Positions 25,885-33,961 of a stretch of DNA of 64,000 nucleotides are shown piece by piece. The DNA comes from Psychrobacillus sp. OK028. Its GTDB lineage: Bacteria; Bacillota; Bacilli; Bacillales_A; Planococcaceae. The stretch covers positions 186,001 through 250,000 of the forward strand of contig NZ_FNHY01000002.1 of NCBI RefSeq assembly GCF_900103605.1, written 5' to 3'. Made by a program: the position numbers and the translations under genes. Every line of letters starts with the position of its first letter. The stretch's first letter is position 1. The notes under the pieces were generated by a model, which was given only the letters and a program-made list of their open reading frames with translations, made no database searches and was not told where the DNA came from.

Positions 25885-27155
25885 TACTGACAATGCTGAT
25901 ATTTGCGTTCGTGCTTCTTATAAGAATCCCAATAGCAATTGTTTTAGGTATTTCCGGCTGTGTGCTGTTATTTCTTAGTGGAAATAGTGATATGCTTCTA
26001 AATTCACCTCAACGGCTGTTTTCGTCACTGGAGAGCTATAGCTTACTAGCCATTCCATTATTCATGCTTGCAGGTGAAATTATGAATACAGGTGGGATTA
26101 CCAGTCGTTTAATCTCGTTTGCGCAGAAATTCGTTGGTCATTACAGAGGAGGCTTGGCCTATGTGAATATAGTTGCTAATACCTTCTTGGCTTCAATAAT
26201 TGGTTCGGCTTCTGCGCAGATTGCAATGATGACAAAAATTATGGTTCCTGCAATGGAAAAGGAAGGATATAAGCGTGAATTCGGAGCAGCTACGACAGCA
26301 GCAGCTGGAATGCTTGGTCCGATTATTCCACCAAGTATGCTTTTCATTATTTATGGGGCAACATCAGGCACCTCCATTGGTGATATGTTCCTAGCGGGTA
26401 TTTTACCTGGTATTCTATTGTCTTTAGCTTTTATAATACTCGTCGCTTATCTGGGGTATAAACAAAATTTCCCTTCGAGACCTAAAGCCTCCTGGGGAGA
26501 AAGATGGAAATCATTTTACCAAATTATACCGGCTTTATTAGTTCCAGGAGTTTTAATTTGGGGTATAGTTACCGGTGTTTTTACTCCAACAGAATCAGCT
26601 GGGATTGCCTGTGTAATCGCATTGATTGTCAGCTTTTTCATTTATAAAGAATTAAATTTAAAAGAACTTCCAGGTATTTTCGTGAACACAGCAATTTCTA
26701 CTGCAATTGTAACCTTGCTTATAGCGATGGCAAATATTTTTGGCTGGGCAATGACATTTGAACGTGTTCCTCAGGCGATTGCTGAATGGATGACAACAGT
26801 TTCAAGTAATCCTCTTATGTTCTTAATTCTTGTAAATATACTATTGTTACTGTTAGGTATGCTGGTAGAAGGAATTGCTTTGATTATTATATTGACTCCT
26901 ATTTTCGTTCCTATTTTACCGGCTTTTGGTATTGATCCAATTCATTTTGGAGTGATTATTTGTTTGAATGTTGTTATAGGTATACTGACACCGCCAGTTG
27001 GATCCGGATTATTTTTAGCAACTTCTTTAGGAAAGGTTTCCATTGAAGCGTTTGTCAAAGCGGTATGGCCATTTGTTTTAGTATCTATAGTTGTATTATT
27101 GTTGGTTACGTTTATCCCAGGACTTACATTGTGGATTCCTTCGATTTCAGAATAA
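25881..27155 (+). CDS. TRAP transporter large permease subunit (DctM family)
   Basis: A 424-residue membrane protein with about 12 transmembrane helices. Family motifs: LAIPLFMLAGEIMNTGGI, GSASAQIAMM, MLGPIIPPSMLFIIYGATSGTSIGDMFLAGILPG and LTPPVGSGLFLATS. It forms the sodium-driven transport channel with DctQ and is fed by the binding protein at 23489. All three TRAP parts are present, so the system should be functional. The transported acid is inferred to be the aromatic or hydroaromatic substrate of the cluster. Confidence 0.95.
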   Translation: MILTMLIFAFVLLIRIPIAIVLGISGCVLLFLSGNSDMLLNSPQRLFSSLESYSLLAIPLFMLAGEIMNTGGITSRLISFAQKFVGHYRGGLAYVNIVANTFLASIIGSASAQIAMMTKIMVPAMEKEGYKREFGAATTAAAGMLGPIIPPSMLFIIYGATSGTSIGDMFLAGILPGILLSLAFIILVAYLGYKQNFPSRPKASWGERWKSFYQIIPALLVPGVLIWGIVTGVFTPTESAGIACVIALIVSFFIYKELNLKELPGIFVNTAISTAIVTLLIAMANIFGWAMTFERVPQAIAEWMTTVSSNPLMFLILVNILLLLLGMLVEGIALIIILTPIFVPILPAFGIDPIHFGVIICLNVVIGILTPPVGSGLFLATSLGKVSIEAFVKAVWPFVLVSIVVLLLVTFIPGLTLWIPSISE

Positions 27156-27188
27156 ATAATGGATTTTTTACCCAAGGAGGTTGTATGT

Positions 27189-27968
27189 ATGAATTTACAG
27201 GGGAAAACTGCAGTAGTAACCGGTTCAGCAAAAGGAATTGGTAAGGCTATTGCAGAGAAATTGGCCGCACACAATGCCAATATTGCAGTAGTTGATATAG
27301 ATGAGGAAAATGGCAAGGTCACCGCATCACAGCTAAATGAGCTTGGTGTAAAAGCCGTTTCATATGTAAGAGACTTGGGACAGATCCAGGAGATTAAGTC
27401 GCTGTATGCATCAATTATCGATGATTTTGGTTCGATTGATATCGTAGTAAATGCCGCTGGGATTATTAAAGTAAATAAGTTTTTGGAACTCTCGCCGGAA
27501 GACTGGGATGTAGTGATGGATTTAAATGCAAAATCACTTTTTTTCAGTATGCAAGAAGCCGCAAGAAATATGATTCGGCTCGGAAATGGGGGGAAAATTA
27601 TAAATATTTCCTCCATTACAGGTAAATCCAGCAGACCTGATTATCCTGTTTATGCCGCTTCCAAAGCTGCGGTTATTAGCATCACCCGCTCGGCTGCTAC
27701 CGCCCTGGCAGAGCATAATATTAATGTAAATGCAGTATGTCCTGGCTTTGTCCATACTACAATGTGGGATAAGATTGACGAACACTATGTTGAAAATTTT
27801 AATCGTCCAAAAGGAGAGATCATTGAAAAAATGCTCAGTAATATCCCACTACATAGATCGGGGGAGCTGCATGAAATTGCATCAATGGTAGCTTATTTGG
27901 CATCTTCTGAGGCAGGATATATAACTGGTCAGGCTATAAATGTTGATGGTGGAGCGGTTATGTATTAA
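27189..27968 (+). CDS. Short-chain dehydrogenase/reductase
   Basis: A 259-residue intact SDR. ATG 27189 lies 8 nt after AAGGAGG; an in-frame ATG at 27159 precedes the ribosome site. It shows the NAD(P)-binding TGSAKGIG, NAAG, the catalytic Ser in INISSITG, and YPVYAASKAA with Tyr and Lys. The sequence is typical of sugar, polyol or hydroaromatic alcohol dehydrogenases. It is the last gene of the operon driven from site 2; a terminator follows at 28003. Oxidation of a hydroaromatic alcohol before ring cleavage is a possible role. Confidence 0.88.
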   Translation: MNLQGKTAVVTGSAKGIGKAIAEKLAAHNANIAVVDIDEENGKVTASQLNELGVKAVSYVRDLGQIQEIKSLYASIIDDFGSIDIVVNAAGIIKVNKFLELSPEDWDVVMDLNAKSLFFSMQEAARNMIRLGNGGKIINISSITGKSSRPDYPVYAASKAAVISITRSAATALAEHNINVNAVCPGFVHTTMWDKIDEHYVENFNRPKGEIIEKMLSNIPLHRSGELHEIASMVAYLASSEAGYITGQAINVDGGAVMY

Positions 27969-28002
27969 AAATTTCCAAAATTTAATTATTTCAACGGGAA
28001 AC

Positions 28003-28034
28003 ACACCGTGTGGGAGAACCGCATGGTGTTTTTA
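28003..28034 (+). terminator. Terminator of the dioxygenase-TRAP-SDR operon
   Basis: ACACCGTGTGG pairs with CCGCATGGTGT (two G-U pairs) around GAGAA, followed by TTTTT. I see nothing recognisable in the following 260 nt up to the operator at 28301. Confidence 0.8.
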
Positions 28035-28300
28035 TTGGGCATCTACTTTCTATCAGTATCATTGCATTAAGAAAAATTAAATTCTCTATTCTCAATTGAA
28101 AAATCCTTAAAGGATGAAATTAAGCGGTAACCCGTTCAGATAAAAGGATCTACAAATTAAGATTGCACGAAAAATTTTGTGTCACTAATATCACCAATTA
28201 AGCTTCAGCTTTATAAAGAAACCGTGAATTCAATGAAATTAGATGCTTTTATTAAAAAAAACGGGCGGATTCACTAAATTCTATATTATTTTACTACTTG

Positions 28301-28352
28301 TTCCGCATAGAGGAATTGGCGCCTTATTTAATTCTTTAACCGAACCTATAAT
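28301..28352 (+). promoter_or_regulatory. IclR-type operator and sigma-A -10, site 3
   Basis: TTCCGCATAGAGGAA (28301-28315), identical to site 2, lies 32 nt ahead of TATAAT (28347-28352), upstream of the lower-pathway operon starting at 28440. Confidence 0.75.
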
Positions 28353-28439
28353 GAAAATGCAAGATTAATAAATAAATTTAATGTTTTAAATTATGAAAAG
28401 AATAAAACGTTTCCCAAAAAACGTAAGGAGGAATTTCAC

Positions 28440-29903
28440 ATGCAAGTTACTAGTACAACAACAGAAGTAACACCTATGGATTGCAATCATTATATTAATG
28501 GTAAATATGTGCAGTCAAACAGTGGAGAAACATTTGAGAATATCAACCCTGCTACAAAGGGAGTGTTAGGGACCGTTCAGCTAGGTGGAAAAGATGAGGT
28601 TGATCAGGCAGTTAAGGCGGCAAGAAAAGCGCTTAAAGGTGAATGGGGAAACATGCCAACGAAAAAACGTTCTCAAATTATTCGTAAAATTGGCGACTTG
28701 ATTTTAGAAAGATTGCCAGAACTGGCTACATTAGAAACGTTGGACACCGGCAAGCCGCTTTGGCTCTCCAAAAGTGTAGATATCGACCGGGCAGCAAATA
28801 ACTTTCATTTCTTTGCAGACTATATGACTGCGGTTGGAAATGAATCGTATCAGCAAGATGATATCGCCATTCACTATTCTGTCCGCAAACCGGTTGGTGT
28901 GGTTGGTTTGATTAATCCATGGAATCTTCCATTGTTGCTTTTGACTTGGAAATTGGCCCCAGCCCTAGCGGCGGGAAATACTGTAGTCATGAAGCCATCT
29001 GAAGTAACACCAATGACAGCAACTGTTTTGGCACAGATTTGTACAGACGCTGGAGTACCAGAAGGTGTTGTAAATCTCGTACATGGTAAAGGAGAAACAG
29101 GTGCAGCTATCACCTCGCATGAGGATGTGGATGCAATTGCCTTTACAGGTGAGACATTAACAGGAAGTGCAATTATGAAAGCAGCAGCACCTACTCTGAA
29201 AAAATTATCATTTGAGCTCGGTGGGAAAAATCCAAATATCATATTTGCTGACGCCGACCTGGATGACACGATTGAAACAACATTGAAGTCAAGTTTTATC
29301 AACCAGGGTGAAGTTTGTCTATGTGGTTCTAGAATTTATGTGGAGCGTGCAATTTATGATGAATTTTTGGAAAAATTCGTTACAAAAGCGAAGGAAATGA
29401 AAGTAGGAGACCCATTTTCTCCGGATACAAAAATTGGAGCAATGGTAAGTGAGGAACACTATAACAAAGTAGTGAGTTATTTTGATATTGCCAAAGAAGA
29501 AGGCGGAACCTTCCTGATTGGAGGAAACACTCTTTATGAGGATAAAGGATTCTACATTACGCCAACAATCATAACTGGTCTTGGAAAAGATTCTAGATGT
29601 GTTCGTGAAGAAATTTTCGGTCCGGTTGTAACAGTGCTTCCATTTGATTCCGAAGAAGAAGTGCTTGAACAGGTAAATGATACTCATTATGGCCTAAGTG
29701 CAAGTTTATGGACAACTAATGTTAAGCGAGCAGCACGTTTTTCAGCACAAATCGAAGCAGGCATGGTATGGGTGAACACTTGGTTCCTTCGTGATTTGCG
29801 TACGCCATTCGGTGGAATGAAGCATAGTGGACTTGGCCGCGAAGGTGGGGCACACAGCATGGACTTCTACACGGAATTGACGAACGTTACATTGAAACTC
29901 TAG
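28440..29903 (+). CDS. 2-hydroxymuconate-6-semialdehyde dehydrogenase (aldehyde dehydrogenase family)
   Basis: A 487-residue NAD-dependent aldehyde dehydrogenase, the usual length of DmpC/XylG-type enzymes. It has the general-base glutamate in FELGGKNPNIIF, the nucleophilic cysteine in NQGEVCLCGSR, the EEIFGPV motif and a C-terminal PFGGMKHSGLGREGG. ATG 28440 follows AAGGAGG. Being first in an operon with the 4-oxalocrotonate enzymes, it should oxidise 2-hydroxymuconate semialdehyde to 2-hydroxymuconate. 2-aminomuconate-semialdehyde dehydrogenase is the nearest alternative, but the rest of that pathway is missing. Confidence 0.88.
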   Translation: MQVTSTTTEVTPMDCNHYINGKYVQSNSGETFENINPATKGVLGTVQLGGKDEVDQAVKAARKALKGEWGNMPTKKRSQIIRKIGDLILERLPELATLETLDTGKPLWLSKSVDIDRAANNFHFFADYMTAVGNESYQQDDIAIHYSVRKPVGVVGLINPWNLPLLLLTWKLAPALAAGNTVVMKPSEVTPMTATVLAQICTDAGVPEGVVNLVHGKGETGAAITSHEDVDAIAFTGETLTGSAIMKAAAPTLKKLSFELGGKNPNIIFADADLDDTIETTLKSSFINQGEVCLCGSRIYVERAIYDEFLEKFVTKAKEMKVGDPFSPDTKIGAMVSEEHYNKVVSYFDIAKEEGGTFLIGGNTLYEDKGFYITPTIITGLGKDSRCVREEIFGPVVTVLPFDSEEEVLEQVNDTHYGLSASLWTTNVKRAARFSAQIEAGMVWVNTWFLRDLRTPFGGMKHSGLGREGGAHSMDFYTELTNVTLKL

Positions 29904-29913
29904 GGGGATGTTT

Positions 29914-30708
29914 ATGGAAACGAATAATGCTTCGAAAATAGTAAGTCATGCAAAGCATTTAGCGAGTTCCTGGAGGAATGGAGAAGGGGTTCAGCCACTG
30001 ACCACACTGGATTCAGAGCTATCCATTGATGAGGCGTATTTTGTGCAGCTGCACACCATTCAGGAGTATATCGTTAACGGTCAAAAAATTACTGGTAAGA
30101 AAATCGGGCTGACATCAAAAGCGATGCAGAATCTGCTTGGTGTTGGTGAGCCAGATTATGGCCATTTGACCGATGCGATGGAAGTGAAGAATGGTGGGGA
30201 GATTTCCTTTAAACGTGTGTTGCAGCCTAAGGTGGAAGGGGAACTTGCTTTCATTTTAAAAGAAGATCTGGTTGGTCCAAACGTCACTTCACTAGACGTT
30301 CTTCAGGCTACGGATGTAATTGTGCCTGCACTTGAAATTGTCGACAGCAGGGTGAAAGACTGGAAAATCACACTGGCAGATACAGTGGCAGATAACGCTT
30401 CTTCGGGATTATATGTGCTAGGAGGCACTCCGAAGAAAATCACCGAAATCGATATCAAACAAATAGGCATGGCTTTATATAAGAATAACGAATTACAAAA
30501 TACAGGGGTTGGTGCAGCTGCACTTGGTGATCCTGTGAAATGCGTGGCATGGCTCGCAAATAAGTTGGCGAAATATGATATTACCTTAAAAGCTGGTGAA
30601 GTAATTTTATCGGGTGCATTATCCGCGGCTGTTGAGGCAAAACCCGGCGATCATTTCAAAGCAAAATTTGCTGAGTTTGGAGAAGTGAGTGTAAGTTTTA
30701 CTGAATAA
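29914..30708 (+). CDS. 2-oxopent-4-enoate (2-hydroxypenta-2,4-dienoate) hydratase
   Basis: About 264 residues of the hydratase/decarboxylase (MhpD/DmpE/DmpH) family. It follows the ALDH by about 10 nt, with GGGGG as ribosome site; an ATG at 29914 (METNNASK) is preferred over one at 29908 that nearly touches the site. It matches the hydratase branch: KKIGLTSKAMQNLLGVGEPDYGHLTDAM, EIVDSRVKDWKITLADTVADNASSG and VILSGALSAAVEAKPGD. It should hydrate 2-hydroxypentadienoate to 4-hydroxy-2-oxovalerate, and probably forms a complex with the decarboxylase encoded next. Confidence 0.85.
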   Translation: METNNASKIVSHAKHLASSWRNGEGVQPLTTLDSELSIDEAYFVQLHTIQEYIVNGQKITGKKIGLTSKAMQNLLGVGEPDYGHLTDAMEVKNGGEISFKRVLQPKVEGELAFILKEDLVGPNVTSLDVLQATDVIVPALEIVDSRVKDWKITLADTVADNASSGLYVLGGTPKKITEIDIKQIGMALYKNNELQNTGVGAAALGDPVKCVAWLANKLAKYDITLKAGEVILSGALSAAVEAKPGDHFKAKFAEFGEVSVSFTE

Positions 30709-30777
30709 ATACGGAAACCACGGTAAAGGTGAAGTAATGTATAACATAGAATCTAGCAAACTTTTGGGAGGAAGAAA

Positions 30778-31563
30778 ATGGATAAGCATCTGATTAAAGA
30801 ACTTGCCGATTATACTCATAATGCTGAAAAAGAAAAACGGGAAATCATTAAAATCACTGCGGAATTGTACCCCGAGCTATCTATTGAAGATGCATATATG
30901 GTCCAGGAGGAATTGGTTAAACAAAAGCTAGAAGAAGGCAGTAAAATCATTGGACCTAAAATGGGAATCACCAGTGAAGCGAAAATGAAGCAGATGAATG
31001 TCGATAATCCGATTTATGGGTATATATTCGATTACATGGTTGTGAATGAAGGGGAATCCATTTCAATAGATGATTACATCCATCCAAAAGTGGAACCGGA
31101 AATTGGATTTGTTTTATCACGAGATTTAGAGGGGCCAGGCGTGACAGCACTTGATGTTTTGCGTGCCACTGAGTATGTTTTTCCAGCGATGGAAATCATA
31201 GATAGCCGCTATGAAAACTTCAATTTCACACTACCTGATGTTATTGCAGATAACACCTCAGCAGCGGGAGCGGTTTTTGGAACGAGCCTTAAGCGCCCAG
31301 ACGCGGTTGAGCTCGATGTAGTTGGCGTGACTTTATCTATTAATGGTGAAATCCAGGCACTCGGAGCAGGTGCAGCAGTTCTGGGACACCCAGCAAATTC
31401 AGTTGCCAGATTGGCAAACATGCTCAGCGAAAAAGGGGAGAAGGTCAAGGCTGGGCAACCAATCTTGACAGGGGGTCTCACTGCGGCGGTACCTTTATCC
31501 CCAGGAGATTTTGTAAACGCCAAATATGGAGGACTTGGAGATGTATCTTTCTTTGTGAAGTAA
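30778..31563 (+). CDS. 4-oxalocrotonate decarboxylase
   Basis: A 261-residue paralogue of the preceding gene but of the decarboxylase branch: [61 protein letters not shown] and [25 protein letters not shown] closely follow DmpH of Pseudomonas. ATG 30778 follows GGGAGGAAG. It removes CO2 from 4-oxalocrotonate (2-oxohex-3-enedioate). Together with the hydratase it is usually an obligate pair that channels the unstable dienol. Confidence 0.9.
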   Translation: MDKHLIKELADYTHNAEKEKREIIKITAELYPELSIEDAYMVQEELVKQKLEEGSKIIGPKMGITSEAKMKQMNVDNPIYGYIFDYMVVNEGESISIDDYIHPKVEPEIGFVLSRDLEGPGVTALDVLRATEYVFPAMEIIDSRYENFNFTLPDVIADNTSAAGAVFGTSLKRPDAVELDVVGVTLSINGEIQALGAGAAVLGHPANSVARLANMLSEKGEKVKAGQPILTGGLTAAVPLSPGDFVNAKYGGLGDVSFFVK

Positions 31564-31705
31564 TTGAATAGGCAAAAGTGTTTTCGGGGCTGCGCGGAAG
31601 TCGAAAGTTATCAGTTGCCATTGTTTTACTTTCAATTTCAAGTCCTACTCCATCAACTAAGTTATATATAATCTAAAAAAATGGCTAAACAGGAGAGTGA
31701 TTCAT

Positions 31706-31897
31706 TTGCCATTGGTCAATATTCAAATCTTAGAAGGTAGATCACCGGAAATGATTAATGATTTAATGAAAAATGTAACTGACACAGTCAGTGAGTCTTT
31801 GGAAACGCCAAAGAAAAATATCCGAGTTATTGTTACAGAAGTACCAAAGACTCATTGGGCAATTGGTGGTACAAGTGCCAAGGATTTGGGAAGATGA
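31706..31897 (+). CDS. 4-oxalocrotonate tautomerase
   Basis: A 63-residue 4-OT. The start is TTG 31706, about 8 nt after AGGAGA, so that after removal of fMet the N-terminal residue is Pro1, the catalytic base; a GTG at 31697 would hide this proline and is rejected. PLVNIQILEGRSPE is typical, and an arginine is present in the expected SPEMINDLMKNVTD-to-KKNIRVIVTE region. It converts 2-hydroxymuconate to 4-oxalocrotonate. It lies 142 nt after the decarboxylase gene, probably on the same transcript. Confidence 0.93.
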   Translation: MPLVNIQILEGRSPEMINDLMKNVTDTVSESLETPKKNIRVIVTEVPKTHWAIGGTSAKDLGR

Positions 31898-32033
31898 AAT
31901 GAAGTCGATAAAACGAAGAGATTCTTTCTGATTAAACCAGTCTAGGCAGTATTATTTCTAAAAGATTAGAAACGATAAATGACAAAAATAACTAGTAAAA
32001 AGATAATTCCTAACACATTTGAATAACACTAAC

Positions 32034-32078
32034 AAGACACTCTTTAGACATGATGAATGGACTAAAGAGTGTCTTTCA
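32034..32078 (+). terminator. Terminator of the lower-pathway operon
   Basis: AAGACACTCTTTAG and CTAAAGAGTGTCTT form a perfect 14-bp stem, followed by T-rich sequence. Confidence 0.85.
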
Positions 32079-32156
32079 TTTTGAAATGTCCTGTTCGACT
32101 ATATCAACCTAGTGCACTAGTCGTTGAAACTCGTAATCAGTATGGAGGAGTATATC

Positions 32157-32288
32157 ATGAGTCTTCTTCTACTATTAAAAGAGTGTATTATTTGTTGCTT
32201 ACTTTGGATGTTCTACATTTTTTCTAGTCCACATATACTGTTCGAAATATGCAATATTGTAAATTATCAAAATATTATATTTTATTAA
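32157..32288 (+). CDS. Possible 43-residue hydrophobic peptide
   Basis: ATG 32157 follows TATGGAGGAG by 7 nt and opens 43 codons encoding MSLLLLLKECIICCLLWMFY and a further mixed hydrophobic stretch. It could be a one-helix membrane peptide. The ribosome site is good, but base composition is AT-rich and I know no family, so it may be chance. The rest of the 31898-32335 gap holds the terminator and a CTAGTGCACTAG palindrome at 32110-32121. Confidence 0.3.
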   Translation: MSLLLLLKECIICCLLWMFYIFSSPHILFEICNIVNYQNIIFY

Positions 32289-32335
32289 GTGCAAGCTTAT
32301 CTTATAATAAATATATGATAAAGGAGGGAATGAAT

Positions 32336-33931
32336 GTGAAAACTATTTTTATTAACGGTCAAATATATACGATGAATCCGAAGGAACCTATTGTGCAATC
32401 CATCTTTACCCAAAATGAGCGAATAGTAGATATGGGGTCGAATGAAGAAATTCTACTACAATGGGGAAGAAATGGAGCTGAAATTATCGATTTGGAAGGT
32501 AGGACAGTTTTGCCTGGATTGATAGATAGTCATCTGCATATATCAAGTGTTGGTATCAATTCTCTAGAACTGGATCTCACTAACGTGAAAACTACAGATG
32601 ATTTATTAGATTCTATCAGGAGATGGGCAGTTAATATGAAAACTGGTGAGTGGATTTTAGGAAGAGGATGGGATGAAAATATTTTTCCAGATAAAAGAAT
32701 TCCATCTATTGAAGAGTTAGACAAGGTTTCGCCGAATAATCCACTTTTTTTGCCTCGAATTTGTGGACATGCGTTTTTGGTTAATAGCATTGCTCTGAAA
32801 GAAAGTGGTTATTACCCACATATGGATATTCCATATGGAGGGACAATCGTACTAAATCCTACTACAAAAAAACCTAATGGGTTATTGCTTGAAACTGCAT
32901 CCGCTATTGTTTCAAAGCACATTCCAACAAAGAGCTATGAACAATTGAAAATTGCATTACAAGCAGGCTTGCAACAAGCTGTTAGCTTAGGCTTAACGAG
33001 TATCCACACTAATGATCCAAATTATCTTGGCGGTGCACGACAAACCTATAAATTATTTGATGAACTGATCAATCATGATGGAATTGGACCTCGTAGTAAT
33101 CTGTTAATAGATTATGATTATTTAGAGGAAATGAAAACCTCTGGAATGAGAACTGGCTATGGAAATGACAAGGTTATGATAGGGGCGATAAAATTATTTG
33201 CTGATGGCGCATTAGGTGGCAGGACAGCTCATCTATCAGAGCCTTATTTGGATGATCCTGATAATGTTGGTAATGCGATGTACGATAATGAAGTCTTATT
33301 TCAACTAATACGTGATATTAGACTGCAGGGTATGCCTGTTGCCATACATACGATTGGGGATCAGGCCCTTATAGATGTCCTTGATATTTTAGATCAATTT
33401 AAACCGTCCAAATATCGGGATAGGCTCATACATGTTTCTGTATTGAATGAACGTTTAATAAAAAGATTAAGTAGTCCAAATCGAATTGTGGATTTGCAGC
33501 CTAAATTTGTGTCGAGTGATTTTCCTTGGATTGAAGATAGAATCGGTAAACAACGAGCAAGATTTGCATATCCTTTTAAAAGCTTATTAGAAAATGGAGT
33601 AATTAGTGCCGGAAGCTCTGATGCTCCAATTGAACCTTTAAATCCTTTATTAGGTATTCATGCAGCAATCACAAGAAGGAAAGCTGGAGAAAACCATGAT
33701 GGCTATAATGAGCAAGAAAAATTGTCTATGTATGAAGCTATTCATTTATTCACAGTGGGGGGCGCTTACGCAACCAATGAAGAAAACTTAAAAGGAACAT
33801 TAGAACGTGGCAAGTTAGGTGATATGACTGTTTTATCTCATGATCCTTTTCAAATGGATAGTCCCGATGAATTATTAACGACAAGAGCGGAAATGACCGT
33901 TATTGGTGGAGAAATAAGGTACCAAAGATAA
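32336..33931 (+). CDS. YtcJ/NfdA-like metal-dependent amidohydrolase
   Basis: A 531-residue amidohydrolase of the YtcJ (amidohydrolase 3) group: the N-terminal KTIFINGQIYTMNP beta-sandwich, the metal-binding GLIDSHLHI, IKLFADGALGGRTA, VAIHTIGDQA and the C-terminal SDAPIEPLNPL. The frame is open from 32249; GTG 32336 lies 8 nt after AAGGAGG and gives the usual family start, with ATG 32330 as the close alternative. Relatives hydrolyse N-acyl or N-formyl compounds; the substrate here is unknown. It is followed 30 nt later by an amino-acid symporter, which suggests use of an amino-acid-like product. Confidence 0.82.
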   Translation: MKTIFINGQIYTMNPKEPIVQSIFTQNERIVDMGSNEEILLQWGRNGAEIIDLEGRTVLPGLIDSHLHISSVGINSLELDLTNVKTTDDLLDSIRRWAVNMKTGEWILGRGWDENIFPDKRIPSIEELDKVSPNNPLFLPRICGHAFLVNSIALKESGYYPHMDIPYGGTIVLNPTTKKPNGLLLETASAIVSKHIPTKSYEQLKIALQAGLQQAVSLGLTSIHTNDPNYLGGARQTYKLFDELINHDGIGPRSNLLIDYDYLEEMKTSGMRTGYGNDKVMIGAIKLFADGALGGRTAHLSEPYLDDPDNVGNAMYDNEVLFQLIRDIRLQGMPVAIHTIGDQALIDVLDILDQFKPSKYRDRLIHVSVLNERLIKRLSSPNRIVDLQPKFVSSDFPWIEDRIGKQRARFAYPFKSLLENGVISAGSSDAPIEPLNPLLGIHAAITRRKAGENHDGYNEQEKLSMYEAIHLFTVGGAYATNEENLKGTLERGKLGDMTVLSHDPFQMDSPDELLTTRAEMTVIGGEIRYQR

Positions 33932-33961
33932 ACATGTAAAATCACAAATCGGAGAGGGGTT

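Noticed and set aside
28401-28414. Second cre site (ATAAAACGTTTCCC) ahead of the ALDH operon
   Set aside because: About four mismatches to the cre consensus; too weak to report as a site.
32110-32121. CTAGTGCACTAG palindrome as an operator
   Set aside because: A single short palindrome with no nearby promoter or second copy; not enough to call.
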